The notes beneath the pieces are model-generated. The model saw only the letters and a program-made list of their open reading frames with translations, did no database searches and was not told the origin of the DNA. The translations under genes were made by a program, and so were the position numbers. From Enoplolaimus lenunculus (lineage: Eukaryota > Nematoda > Enoplea > Enoplida > Thoracostomopsidae), in assembly GCA_030248215.1 (NCBI GenBank), contig JASANG010003411.1:1-64000 (forward strand): 64,000 bases of DNA, written 5' to 3'. Positions 46,487 through 56,832 of the stretch are shown piece by piece. Every line of letters starts with the position of its first letter. Position 1 is the first letter of the stretch.

Positions 46487-49400
46487 ATGACATTGACAAC
46501 CTTAGCTTTACTGCTTGTTATTGGTAGGTTTTGCTTTCTTGTTTTATTGTATCGAAACTACCTGGTATGTTGAAATTGGTGGAAAATATAGAAAAAGCGA
46601 ATATTAAGCTGCCATATGCATTTTATGTTATATGATCATGCAAAGGATAATTTTTTATTGAAACAACGATAAGCCCAATTCACACGTGCAAGTTTTCGCA
46701 ATGAGAACTCACAGCTGCAACTTGCACGAAATACTTGCATCTAGCTTAAAGTACATATTTTCAAAGGAACCTTCCGACTGACCAATCAAACAGCAGGTGC
46801 AAGAAATTCAAGCGACTTGCAACTGCGTTCGCCAGGTGCTAATTAAATTGAATAGCACGAATTCCAGTGAATAATTTGCAGCAGCAAGAACTTCAAATCT
46901 GCTCTGTGACCAAACTTGCGCGTGCAAGTTTCACGTGCAAGTTTTGGTTGCAAAAACATGCATGTGTGAATAGGGTTATAGTAAATTGTACTGCGAACAG
47001 ATAAATTTGTGAAGTTCGGTTTGAATACTAATATATATATATTTCATTGAGCGAAGCGAAACTCCGAGCGAAGCTCGGAGTTTCGCGAAGCGTTTTATGT
47101 TTTGTACTTAGGGGTCGAAAGGTGGATGTCCGTCCGTCCGTCTGTCCGTTTGTCCGTCTGCCCGTCCGAATAGAATCTCAGGAAGGGCTTAACCGATTTT
47201 GATAAACTTTTTTTGTTTGAAGGCCAATAATTATCCTGGGGTGTTAACTGCGCATTGGGGTTTTAAAATTTTAAGCCGTTTATTAGCTACAGGCTAATTT
47301 GCATAATTAAGGCTTAATTAGGACTTCCCACAATATTTCACTAATTATTACAGTTAGAAGCAATGTAATTTTAGCATTAAAGGTTTTTTGGGTGCGAGGA
47401 ATCTGCGTAGACTGTTTACATACCTCCAAAATCAATAATTGAGCAGTTAGCTAATAGATAATTTGCATATTAGCATAGTTTATAAGCCTAAATTACGACT
47501 TTTTACAATATTTCATTAACTATTAAGGTTAAAAGCAATATAATTTCAGCCCTACTAATAGCTAATTTGCGTGCTTACTTAATTGACGAGACAAAATTAG
47601 GACTTTTTGAATTATTCCAATAATTATTAGGGTGGCTGAAAGGTTTTTGCGTGCGAGGAATCTGAGGAAATTGCTTACAAACCTCCAAAACCGATAAATG
47701 AATAGTTAGCTAATAAATAATTTGCGTATTACCTTAATTGCTTACGTGTGTTCGAGCTTCGCTCAATAAATGTAGTCCCACTACGACTGGTTTAAAATTA
47801 TTATTTAATAATTTGACAGAACGGAACTTGATTAGTTCCGTTTTCCCAAGTACGACACTGACGATACCATGCGTAAAGTATATACTACAATGTTACAAGA
47901 GTTTGATATCCGAACCTGCGGTTTAGAAATGATGTCAATACTAAACCACTATTATAATATTTTGACCACATTTTGCATTTGCAACGATACTTTTTTCCAA
48001 TCACTCTTTTGTACGCAAAGGAACTGTACAATTGATAAACACATTATTGTCGGTGATTTAATTGATCTTGGATCAAAAAACTTACGACGTGTTTTTGTTG
48101 TTGTTTTAGAAGTGACCGCTTTACTATCATCCGTACGCGGTCAAGCTCAAACGATCGAATTTGAACTATGCCGACGTCTCGGATACGAATACACAGCGCT
48201 GCCGAACAATTTCGGCTTTCATTCACAAACACAAATCGAAAATCAACTGAACAAATACGCTCGGCTTGCCGATACGCTTTGTCCAAATGATTTTCGACTG
48301 TTTTTGTGCAGTTTGCATCTGCCGCTGTGCAAACGCCCTGATTGTTACGATATTATTCACGGGCCGTGTCCAAGTTTATGCAAAGCAGCAAAAGCTGAAT
48401 GTGGTCCTGTTATCGCCCAGCTTGGGTTCAGTTGGCCTTACGAATTCGACTGTGATAAGCTTCAAGACGGAATCGGATGCTTGTCGGCGTATAAAAGGTT
48501 TGGCACTGATGGTACTATTGAGGCGACCGCGAAGACCGACGCGTTGAAGATAACCGATTTAACGTCGCAGAGTAATCGGATTGAGTTGAAAGCAGAGTTG
48601 GATTTGAGTAAGTTGTTTTGAAGCTCTATCGTGGATAGTTAAGCAAACATTAATATCAAGAAAATAGCCAGGGATGTTATGGGACCAAAATCATTTTTGC
48701 AAGTTTTAGCATTGTAATTTCTACAAGTTTTTCAGCGGGTAAAACGCAAAAAATCTACGCTCGAAATTTTGGCCCATGTCAAGATCAGGAGCCGAACGTT
48801 ATTCTGTATATGACTAGTATAGAATAAGCTTATGTTTTAGTCTATTTTTTGCTTGGATTAGGCTTAGGCTTAGGCTTAGGCTTAGGAATAAACTCATTCT
48901 TACGCTTAGGCTTACACTCAGGCTTAGGCTTACGCTTAGGAATATGCCTGTATTAAGATTAGGCTTATTCTTAGGCTTATGCTTATAATACAGTTCCGCC
49001 CCTGTTCTTGACATTGGAGGAATTTTTTATGAAACTCAAACCTTTTCTCGTTTCAAACATTCTGGCTACACAACTTTGCGAAAATTATGAGATCAACTAT
49101 ATTTCGAATCACCACAATTTCTATAACTGCCTTCGTTCGGCAACTGAAGTCTTACTGCATGCAATGTTATGAAAACCAAAACATTTGAGAAATCGTGTAA
49201 TGAGAACTAGGTTTCAAAAATTAAACTCAAGTTCAGAACCAGCAGATTTAACATTATTGACCTCACGTCGATATTTAACCACTGTAGTAAACCTGTGTCA
49301 GTCTAGGTAAGAACCGGGACATCAGACCTTTCAACTAAGCAGCTGGAAAAGCGGGCTAGAGCGGGGATCGAACTCTTAGCTATGGATCCTTAAGCGAGCA

Positions 49401-50219
49401 CTCTACCACTGCGCCACGTAGCCCACCTCTCCAACTGCGTTTTTCATCGACTATATGTGTCGACCGTACAACACAATGTGCATTGCATCTATTGCATATG
49501 CACCAGCACAAGCATATCTCACATTCTTACAACCTGAAAGACGGTACACTTATAGGTATTTCGCTTGCCTCTCCAAAACAACGTGCCCTGCTATTCGGTT
49601 ACGGACTGTTATTTATTTTGTCAACTCATTCTCGTATTTTATTTGGCCATGTATAGATCAGGAACGGATTGTTTTCCTGCTGAGCTACAACATAGCAGGT
49701 TAAGCGTTACGGTAATTATTTGGGTAGGCTTAAAAGCTTAGACATAAGTTTATCCTAAAGCTTAGGATTAGGAATATGCTTATACTACTGTTCCGCCCTG
49801 TTCTATAAATTAGCCAAAAACACATATTGATTGGAATATCAAACAGGCAACCTATCACTGTTGTGTGGGTCACGAACTACACTACTCTGCAAAAATGGTG
49901 AGTCAAATTGACTCCCTCTGAAATAGGCTTTTCGGGACTACGCAAACTGTGTCAAATTCGACTCCGGCAGAGTCATATTCGGTTTACTGAATCGCACGTT
50001 TGAGAATCTGGCGGAGTCGAATTTGACTCAGTTTGTGTAGGCCCGTACAGCCAATTTCGGAGAGATTCAATTTGACTCACCATTTCTTGCAGTGGCTGCG
50101 AAATTATGTTTTCAGATGCATTGCAAAAACTTGGTTATCAGAAAACGGAACGTGCGTTGAGACTCATCAACGAAGTTCGACAAAAGTTGAAACAATTAGA
50201 AGATGAGCTTTCGAAATGA
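46487..50219 (+). CDS. Secreted frizzled-CRD (sFRP-like) protein without NTR domain (3 exons)
   Basis: Exons 46487-46523, 48110-48607 and 50116-50219 join in phase 1 at both junctions (ATTG/GTAGGT to TTGTTTTAG; TTGA/GTAAGT to TTATGTTTTCAG), giving 212 aa. Exon 1 supplies a signal peptide (MTLTTLALLLVI). A frizzled cysteine-rich domain follows, residues 33-136, with ALPNNFGF, the FLCSLHLPLC block, GPCPSLCKAAKAEC and SWPYEFDC. Such domains bind Wnt or Frizzled outside the cell. The usual first CRD cysteine is not visible, whereas Cys91 is extra. After the CRD come about 40 polar residues and a charged helical C-terminus (residues 179-212, LINEVRQKLKQLEDELSK) instead of the netrin-like domain of vertebrate sFRPs. 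If intron 2 were retained, the protein would stop at 48621. Exon 1 is chosen by phase and signal-peptide logic; exon 2 is certain. Confidence 0.82.
46671..46977. mobile_element. MITE family L in intron 1 of the CRD gene
   Basis: CCCAATTCACACGTGCAAG at the left faces CATGCATGTGTGAATAGGG at the right; GTGCAAGTTT words are mirrored inside. Confidence 0.75.
47041..47771. mobile_element. Element N with GAGCGAAGC ends and (GTCC)n tract
   Basis: ATTTCATTGAGCGAAGC at the left, GCTTCGCTCAATAAAT at the right. Near the left end are an AGCGAAGCTCGGAG hairpin and a GTCCGTCCGTCTGTCCG tract (47129-47168). The interior has two diverged copies of a TAGCTAAT...AATTTGC-type unit. No transposase. Lies in intron 1 of the CRD gene. 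Confidence 0.7.
48771..49017 (-). mobile_element. Family A element in intron 2 of the CRD gene
   Basis: GGCCCATGTCAAGATCAGG to CTGTTCTTGACATTGG; TTAGGC-type hexamers on this strand. Flanks are only loosely alike (GAAATTTT and GGAATTTT). Confidence 0.8.
49353..49424 (-). repeat. tRNA-like SINE head in intron 2 of the CRD gene
   Basis: The minus strand reads GGGCTACGTGGCGCAGTGG (A box), a TTAAGG anticodon-loop-like string and GAGTTCGATCC (B box), then CTAGCCC, G and CTTTT. The outer six acceptor pairs form, but anticodon and T stems do not. A further unique tail follows (AGTTGAAAGGTCTGATGTCC to about 49265), as in tRNA-derived SINEs. Pol III transcription is conceivable, a working tRNA unlikely. 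Confidence 0.5.
49645..49815 (-). mobile_element. Family B element, diverged, in intron 2 of the CRD gene
   Basis: GGCCATGTATAGATCAGGAACGG to CTGTTCTATAAATTAGCC, with few hexamers. No clear duplicated flank. Confidence 0.7.
49885..50094. mobile_element. Palindromic MITE family D, 21 bp before the last CRD-gene exon
   Basis: CTCTGCAAAAATGGTGAGTC to CATTTCTTGCAGTG. It ends only 21 bp upstream of the acceptor-flanked exon at 50116, so it sits in the branch-point zone of that intron. Confidence 0.85.
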
Positions 50220-51012
50220 ACAAAATATCAAATTTAGCATAAGCGTACGAGCTATTGCTTTTTCCAAATCCGCTAAAAACGGTTTGACCTAAACGGTACT
50301 AAAGTTTAAATTCTCGTACCACAAAATTGATTTTGATTTAAGCCCTCATTGTGACAAATGAAATGTTCACAAATAGTTGCGCTATACTCTTTAACAATTT
50401 TTGTGCCGTCTGGTGCCAGCCGTCTCCGTCCGTTACCGTTCGTTACCGTACGACGCCGGACGGGTGATGGACGATCACAGACGGCGCCGTACGCAAAGTA
50501 TAGCGCAACCCTAAAAGTGAACCATTTTTCGTCGTTGGCGGTAAAAGTATAATACTAAGCATACTGCGACCCGTATTTCAAGATGGTCTGGTTTGTAGGT
50601 TTGTGCTATTAGGCAAAATAGTTCAGCAGCGTTTGCTCAGTATTGCCTAAATGACCATTTATTAATAAACATGATATATTCAGGATTTTTAGCACAATTT
50701 ATCTGCAAAGATTGGGTCACTGTTGCCATATTTCAAATTAAGGTTTTACGTTTAAGGTAATCGGTTTTCTGGACTTAAGCCTAAACCCGTCAAGGGCAGT
50801 ATACAAGAGCCAAGATGTGCCTTGCTGCTCTAACTTATAGCATGTTTACCTTGTCGCTCACGATTGATTTTAATGGTCAATGTTACTTTTAGAGCCATAA
50901 GGTTCGTGTTAATAATTTACTTCAAAAGCGGTTTTTATTGATTCTAAAATGGCGTTTGTTAGCGTTAATGGTAGTTACTGCATTTAATAGCGTTTTGAGC
51001 GTTTCTCCGCTA
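50220..51012. other. 3' flank of the CRD gene; no further gene
   Basis: The first AATAAA after the stop is at 50664-50669. 50400-50475 is a GC-rich imperfect palindrome (CCGTCTCCGTCCGTTACCG... GGACGGGTGATGG). 50872-50893 is a short family-C end fragment. Confidence 0.45.
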
Positions 51013-51221
51013 CTCTGCAAAAAATGGTGAGTCAAATCGAATATTTCCGAAATAGGCTCTACGGGACTACACAAACTGAGTCAAATGCGACTCCGGCAGA
51101 GTCAAATTCTACTCACCGAGTCGCGCATTGGACTCTGGCGGAGTCGAATTTGACTCAGTTTGTGCAGGCCCGTAAAGCCTATTTCGGAGAGAGTCAATTT
51201 GAGTCACCTCTTTTTGCAGTG
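51013..51221. mobile_element. Palindromic MITE family D, TA-flanked
   Basis: CTCTGCAAAAAATGGTGAG to CCTCTTTTTGCAGTG with TA directly outside both ends. Confidence 0.87.
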
Positions 51222-51666
51222 TAACAAAAACGTTAATGCGAAAAGTGTTTAAAATAGCGTTTCAATAGTCAGTTTTAAACCGTATCCATGTTCCCAAGTT
51301 TATCAACCAGATGTTTTATCACACGCTTTATTCAGTTATATTTACCATTTGGCTTTTATTTGCGTACAAGGACTTTAAATACTTGAATTAGCAAAATTTC
51401 AAGTACATAAGTAAGTATTTGAAGCACGATATATACTTTTCGTTGCTTTAGGAAATCGGTTTTTTGAGAAAAGTTTGCTCTCTTAAATTTAAATGTCTAT
51501 TATAATGGTTTAGCTATATTTAGCAAAATATTCAAGTTCGAAGCATTTCACTCTGTTCTTGATAAAACAGCTTTTTCTTTGGTTTTTCTGTAAAAATGTA
51601 ACACTTGAAACAAATTTTACAGTCTAGCCGATCTGTTCGACATCACACCAAAATGTTTACATATCA
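51222..51666. other. No gene recognised
   Basis: AT-rich spacer. Confidence 0.45.
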
Positions 51667-52050
51667 GAGTTCAACCGGAATTTGTGTTCCGGCCGGAATT
51701 TCTGCGTAAATTCAATTCCTGTTCGTGTTCCTGCGTTCAAAGATGCAAGAACCGGAATTTTTTACGGTTTTGTGGCAAATTCTTCACAATCATTTTAACA
51801 TTCGATTGCCTTTGAAAATTTTTTTTTATGTTTAAGTTAGAGTGTTGTACTGTTTCTGTTGTGTTTTCACAAAATTTACCTGAAAATTTTGTAGCCATTT
51901 TTGGCAAGTTTTCTAATAAGTCCAACAATAATTCGGTGATGAAAATTTTTTAAAATTACGGTTCCTGTTCCATTTTCCGGTTCTTGCATAAAAATTCAAT
52001 CCTGTTCCGGTTCCTGTTCCGGCAAAATTTATTTCCTGTTGGAACCCTAT
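51667..52050. mobile_element. Family G-like MITE, copy 4
   Basis: GAGTTCAACCGGAATTTGTG at the left faces TTTCCTGTTGGAACCCT at the right; GGTTCCTG and CCGGAA words are mirrored. The target duplication is unclear. Confidence 0.6.
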
Positions 52051-52185
52051 ATATATATTCGCGAAACATTAACTCGGAAGTTAACAATTTTGATCTTGAA
52101 TGATTTACAAAACTACCCAAAAGTATCTTGAGATTTCAAAACAGTTTTGGTGCGCAGGTGATTTCGGAATGTAAACAAGACAACC

Positions 52186-53459
52186 ATGCTTCACGGCTTA
52201 AACGTTAGCGGGACACAGCTTCTAGAATATTTGATTTTACCCTGTTGTATAAAAAGGAAACCTGAATTCTGGCATAAGTACAACATAATATGTGTGGTTC
52301 TAACAGCTTTTGAAGCTCTACTTACCCATATATTACCTAGAATTTGGATATACGTAAGTATATGCTTAAATAATTAATAGATTTACTTGAAAACGACAAC
52401 TTTTGTCCCTAATACATTTAATCTTGATAAACTATAGTTATATATCCACTCATTTGTTAATATAAAGCCACGGCATTTAAGCAGGACCGTAGCTAGCTCA
52501 CTTTGCTAGGGGAGGCTATAAAATTTTCAGACGGTGCGGCCAATGTATTAAAGAAGAGGGGTGGGACAGTATTATAAGCATATTTTTAAGCCTAAGCCTA
52601 AGTCTAAGCCTAAGCGTAAAGAATGAGTATATTCCTAAGCCTAAGTCTAAGCCTAAGCCAAGCAAAAGTTAGTCTAGAGTTCATGGTTACACTTTTCTAA
52701 TCCCACAGAAAAACGTTCTTCCCCTGATCTTTACATGGACCAATGGGGCAGGCAAGAAATTTCGATGACTTACAAGGTTGAAAATTTTCTAAGGATGGTC
52801 AAAATTGTTCCACGGGGGTTCAGCGCCCACTGGCGGCTGTTTGGCTACGGGCTCGAGTTTAAGCATTATTTCTGTTTTTAAAATGGCAATACCTATTTTT
52901 TGCTGTTTTGCTATGATTTTCTATCATACACACTGCCTAATGCATATACCATGGCCATAACAGTAGTATAAGTATATCACTAAGCCTAAGCCTAAGCGTA
53001 AGCGTAATAACGAGCTTGCACCTAAGCTGAAGCCTCCGCGTAAGCGTAAGCGTAACAATGAACTAACACCTAAGTCTTAACCTAAGCAAAAAATACTCTA
53101 CTTAAGCTTACTCAATTGCAATCCCGTAGAAAAACGTTCCGCCTCTGATCTTTACATGGGCCCACACACCTCAGTATACTATTGGCTAATTTTTTTTATT
53201 TCAACCTCACAATCATACTGACAATTTTTAAGCTATCAAGCTTTGATTTGTAGTATTGATAAGTTTTGTTACATAGTTGATTTGCGACGCATATCGTACA
53301 ACGCTAGTGGGCCTGGCATTTAGTTTGATTGAATCTATAGTTCGGGCGTCTTCTAAACCATTTCGCCGCAAAAAACGACCGACTAACCTAGTAGAACTGA
53401 CACGTTTTTGCTGCCAGCACAAGCGGATAAAACTGAAACCATATGCCCAAACGTTATAA
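52186..53459 (+). CDS. Candidate 116-aa membrane protein (2 exons); family unknown
   Basis: Exon 52186-52353 (56 codons, MLHGLNVSGTQLLEYL...) ends at a consensus TAC/GTAAGTATA donor in phase 0. Exon 53277-53459 follows an acceptor GTTTTGTTACATAG, also phase 0, and is open to a stop, giving 116 aa. A hydrophobic stretch (YNIICVVLTAFEALLTHILP) in exon 1 and another across the junction (TTLVGLAFSLIESIV) suggest two membrane segments. The C-terminus is strongly basic (FRRKKRP, QHKRIKLKPYAQTL) and would lie on the cytosolic side. I do not recognise the family. The 923-nt intron contains a family-F element split by a family-A insertion and a second family-A element. Both junctions keeping phase and the near-perfect donor are the support; there is no conserved domain. 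Confidence 0.5.
52488..52855 (-). mobile_element. MITE family F interrupted by a family A element
   Basis: CCGTAGCTAGCTCACTTTGC at the left and GTTTGGCTACGGGCTCG at the right are family-F ends; the family-A copy at 52538-52741 splits it. This orders the two insertions. Confidence 0.75.
52538..52741 (+). mobile_element. Family A element nested in family F
   Basis: GGCCAATGTATTAAAGAAGAGG to CCCCTGATCTTTACATGGACC with CCTAAG hexamers. Flanks GACGGTGC and AATGGGGC are partly alike, compatible with a decayed 8-bp duplication of family-F sequence. Confidence 0.82.
52952..53162 (+). mobile_element. Family A element, 5' end shortened
   Basis: GGCCATAACAGTAGTATAAG lacks the outer TIR part. Hexamers, then AACGTTCCGCCTCTGATC and TTTACATGGGCCC at the right. 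Confidence 0.72.
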
Positions 53460-53634
53460 GGACAGTGCAAAATTAAGGATAATTTTATTATGGGGCAAAT
53501 GCGGTTCTCCAGCCAGTGCTGGGTTCAGCTGTGTCTAGTGGAAACATTCCAACAGCGTGCAAGATTATTGTTTTCAATTTAAAGTATATTCATTGAAAGA
53601 TAGGTTGATCTGCCCAGAGGGAGGTCCAAGGATA

Positions 53635-53800
53635 GCCTAAGCCTAAGACTAAGCCTAAGCCTAAGCCTAAGTCTAAGCCTAAGACTAAGACTAAGCCTAA
53701 GCCTAAACCGAAGCCTAAGCCTAAGCCTAAGCCTAAACCTAAGCCTAAGCCTAAGACTAAGCCTAAGCCTAAGCCTAAGCAGACGCCTAAGCCTAAGCCA
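53635..53800 (+). repeat. Interstitial (CCTAAG)n array of nematode-telomere type
   Basis: About 27 hexamers of CCTAAG (TTAGGC on the other strand) with scattered CCTAAA, TCTAAG and ACTAAG variants. Unlike the other arrays it has no family A/B/C ends: the flanks are GGGAGGTCCAAGGATAG and CCATTTCGAAAGGGGGG. The 120-codon ORF of Arg-Leu repeats is an artefact. Confidence 0.9.
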
Positions 53801-54239
53801 TTTCGAAAGGGGGGTTACATTTTGTAAAAATTTTAAATGTAAGGTTTTCGTATTACTTGTTAATAGCAGAGGATGATTCATGGTACGCTGGTAAAATTTT
53901 GTTTCAGGATGGAATAATTTGTAAGTACTGATTTTTAACAAAACAGATGAACGTGAACAAGATTACTGTAGTGACTCGAAGAAGAAGTGGGGCTGATATT
54001 TATTTGGCCTCTCCATAGGTTCCCCCTGTTATTCAGTTACGGACTGTTATTTATTTTCAACCTGCCCTTAGTCAATTTTTGTTAGTTTGACCCAACACGA
54101 ATCTTTTATGTCGTTCTCTCTTTTTGGGCAGGACTGAACCTTCCGCAGCATTTTTGTTGGTTGCCATTTCTGTAAGGTTATACTTAGGAATGTACTTTCA
54201 AAACTTAAGTATGCTTTAAACTTTCTAACTCATAGGGAT
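53801..54239. other. No gene; short dispersed repeat
   Basis: 54000-54060 (TTATTCAGTTACGGACTG) is shared with 49590-49625. Confidence 0.45.
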
Positions 54240-54382
54240 ACTTGATATTTACAGATTCTAGGATTTAGGGACTCTATCCGCTTCCGGACTCTTATTAGGA
54301 ATACAGACTCCTATTGATTGGGACTTAAAATGAGGATTCTCCCTCCTCTTATTTCCCCTCTTATTTGGGTCACTACAGTATT
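54240..54382. repeat. Dispersed repeat family J, copy 1
   Basis: Shares GGACTCTATCCGCTTCCGG-like, TATTGATTGGGACT and TTATTTGGGTCACTAC phrases with 63635-63780. After it, 54383-54536 continues an open frame (LFPNNITLFTKTTELYDIPC...) that could be an exon, but no donor or partner was found. Confidence 0.55.
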
Positions 54383-54548
54383 ATTTCCCAATAATATAAC
54401 TTTATTCACAAAGACGACAGAATTATATGATATTCCATGTAATTTGCGTGGACTGTCGTTGTTTCAAAATCATGCCGAAATAAACCCTGTGGTATTCGAA
54501 TTTCATCTCAGAATTCGTGTGCAGATTTGGTCTTGAAAACATTGTCGG

Positions 54549-54598
54549 TTAGGAATATGCTTATACTACTGTTACTATCTTGATATATACATTGGCCT
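54549..54598 (-). mobile_element. Family B end fragment
   Basis: GGTTAGGAATATGCTTATAC, TACTGTTAC and a decayed end ATATATACATTGGCC. Confidence 0.5.
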
Positions 54599-54753
54599 CT
54601 TATAAGAATTACTGCATGGGTTTGTGCTGCTTTTATGCAAACCTGCTGGCACCAATGCGGTTAATTTAAATCCGTTGTATTCAATTGAATTGAACACATG
54701 GCACAATTTTTCTATAATTTTCAATCTCGACAAGACACAAGCTTTAGCATCAT

Positions 54754-54948
54754 GGCCAATGTTACTTTAAAGGGCGGGCGTAACAGTAGATTAAGCGTAT
54801 TCCTAAGCCTAAGCCTAACCCTAAGCGTTGCAAAAATGTGTTCCTAAGCCTAAGCGTAAGCCTAAGCAAAAAATGTAATCTACAATCGAAACCTGCTATT
54901 TTATAGCCCCACTCGAAACCTGGACTCCCCTTAAAGTAACAACGGGAC
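54754..54948 (+). mobile_element. Family C element with 8-bp target duplication
   Basis: GGCCAATGTTACTTTAAAGGG to GACTCCCCTTAAAGTAAC plus a damaged AACGGGAC end. Flanks AGCATCAT and CGCATCAT match at 7 of 8. Two hexamer clusters are separated by GTTGCAAAAATGTG. Confidence 0.85.
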
Positions 54949-55761
54949 GCATCATTATGTCTATATATACTTCTGCGTGGCGTCTAGTCCTATTGTTAAT
55001 TTAATTTATATATGCTTGAATTAATACAAGCTCATGGATAGAGCCTAGTGTTGGTGCTGGTGATGGTGGTATACTCAATTTGAAACTCGTTTACTCAAAC
55101 GAAAAATCATTCAAAGTTCCCTAAAAATAAGTAAAAAAATGGCATTTTTTCTATTTTCATTCGCTTGGTCGCAGAATCAGCGTGGCTTAATTTTGATTTA
55201 ATCCCCAAGATCCGTGCTAGAATAATATATAGGATTTGGCATAAAAGCATGTATCTGACATATATAATATATGGAAGCTTGTCATTAGTTATTGAGGTTA
55301 CGTTTTGTCTATACGCTATGCTAGATTGATTTTAGAGATTATATATGTTATATACAATCTGTGTCGCAAATTGGCTATTTTAAGGTTGCGGTATAGTTTT
55401 TCTGTGCGCTGCGCCGCTGTAGGTTACCGCTCATAGACGCGTGTGATCAAACCAAATTTTTACTCGAAAAACGACACCCGACAGCAGCCAATGCCCGAAC
55501 CAAGCCCTCGTTTCTAACGGGAGACTAAAACCATTTCCGACGGAGCATACCAGAGTTTTTCGATGACTTACAAGCAAGGTCAAAAATCGCGTATCATCGC
55601 GAAATATTTTAACATAAAGTGTCATTTTGTAAACTTAAATAAATAACTAAAATTAATTATTGTGAACTAGTACTTTGATTAACAAGCTAACGCTAAAAAT
55701 TTTACTCGCATTTTTTATGTCATTTCAGGCAACTAAGATCGGTGGAAACATGTGCTGACAA
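54949..55761. other. No gene recognised
   Basis: AT-rich; several ATATAT runs. A 64-codon minus ORF at 55431-55625 contains family-F-like words and is not supported. Confidence 0.45.
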
Positions 55762-55920
55762 CGGGCTTGTAGCCAACGGCGGCACACACGGCACATTCGT
55801 TCTTGAAAAAATTGTACCCCCTCCATGGAGAATTTCAGTTTTGCTAATAAGTGATCAAAAACCATTGTATGACCGTCCTGAAAATTTTTAGACCACCTAG
55901 CAAGGTGAGCTGGCTACGGG
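55762..55920 (+). mobile_element. MITE family F, copy
   Basis: CGGGCTTGTAGCCAACGGC to CTAGCAAGGTGAGCTGGCTACGGG's core; the internal GAATTTCAGTTTTGC is diverged. Confidence 0.72.
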
Positions 55921-56373
55921 ATTTACCCACAAACGAGGTGCAACTATAACGACCCGCTACATTTCTTTGCTGATGTTGCAATAACAAGTTTCTGTCTTCT
56001 CGTTTGGTACGTATTTAAAAAAAGTCCGACAGTCGGGTTCCAGGACACATCTGCGCCAGCGCCTATCTGAAATTAGGGCAAATGCTCCATGTGACACGTT
56101 CATTCAGCTTTCGTTGCCGAAAGTAAACCTGGGTTTGTCAAAATTTTGGACGCAAGTGATTAAATATTTCAAAATATCATTGTGGAATATGCCATATTTG
56201 GCGCTTAAACGTAGCTAAGTAATTTTTGGTGTTTGACGGATGACAGCTGTTTTCTATACAAAACGATAAACTATCCTATAATTGTGCTCGCTCAAGCAGC
56301 CAAGCTTTATTTGTAGCGATTTCACGACTACTGTCTTTCTTCCAAGCAAAAGGCCCAAGTTCAACCACAGATG
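55921..56373. other. No gene recognised
   Basis: Spacer between two family-F copies. Confidence 0.4.
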
Positions 56374-56540
56374 TCTGTAGCCAGTTCACCTTGCTGAGGG
56401 GGGAGCTAAAATTTTTGTCACGAGGGGCGTAGAAGGGTTTTCATTGACTTACAAACAAGGATCCAAATATTCTAGGGCCCAGCCAAAATTTTTGCAGGGG
56501 GGTTGAGCCACCCAAGACCCGCCCCCTTGGCTACGGTCCC
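56374..56540 (-). mobile_element. MITE family F, copy, inverted
   Basis: CTGTAGCCAGTTCACCTTGC to CCCCCTTGGCTACGGTCCC with GACTTACAAACAAGG inside. Confidence 0.75.
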
Positions 56541-56832
56541 ACAACCACAACGAGAACTTAATTGTCAAGTCAAGAACCGAACCCAAAATGGTTTAAAAAT
56601 ACGAAAACCCTGCAGTTGGATCCCAGTGCTGGTTTTGTCGCACAAAACAACTTTGTCTCCTTAAAGAACAGTTTTTGGCTTGTCGTACCGGGGTAGGAAC
56701 CTACTCACGAATGGTCGGTCGGTTTAAAAACCTACAGTACAACTCAGTAAGACAGACCATTTTTTGGGGTATTTTTATGTTCGTTTTCGTTACAGAGTTT
56801 TGTGTCTGTACTCTTACGAGATACTTTTACGA

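Noticed and set aside
47129-47168. (GTCC)n tract as a stand-alone microsatellite
   Set aside because: It lies at a fixed place near the GAGCGAAGC end of element N and is better seen as part of that element.
47869-48109. In-frame extension of the CRD exon up to 47869 as the true N-terminus
   Set aside because: It lacks a signal peptide, passes straight through a strong TTGTTGTTTTAG acceptor and is explained by chance openness; the phase-matched exon at 46487 supplies a signal peptide.
49353-49424. Functional tRNA gene
   Set aside because: A and B boxes and outer acceptor pairs are present, but anticodon and T stems do not pair; fits a SINE head or pseudogene.
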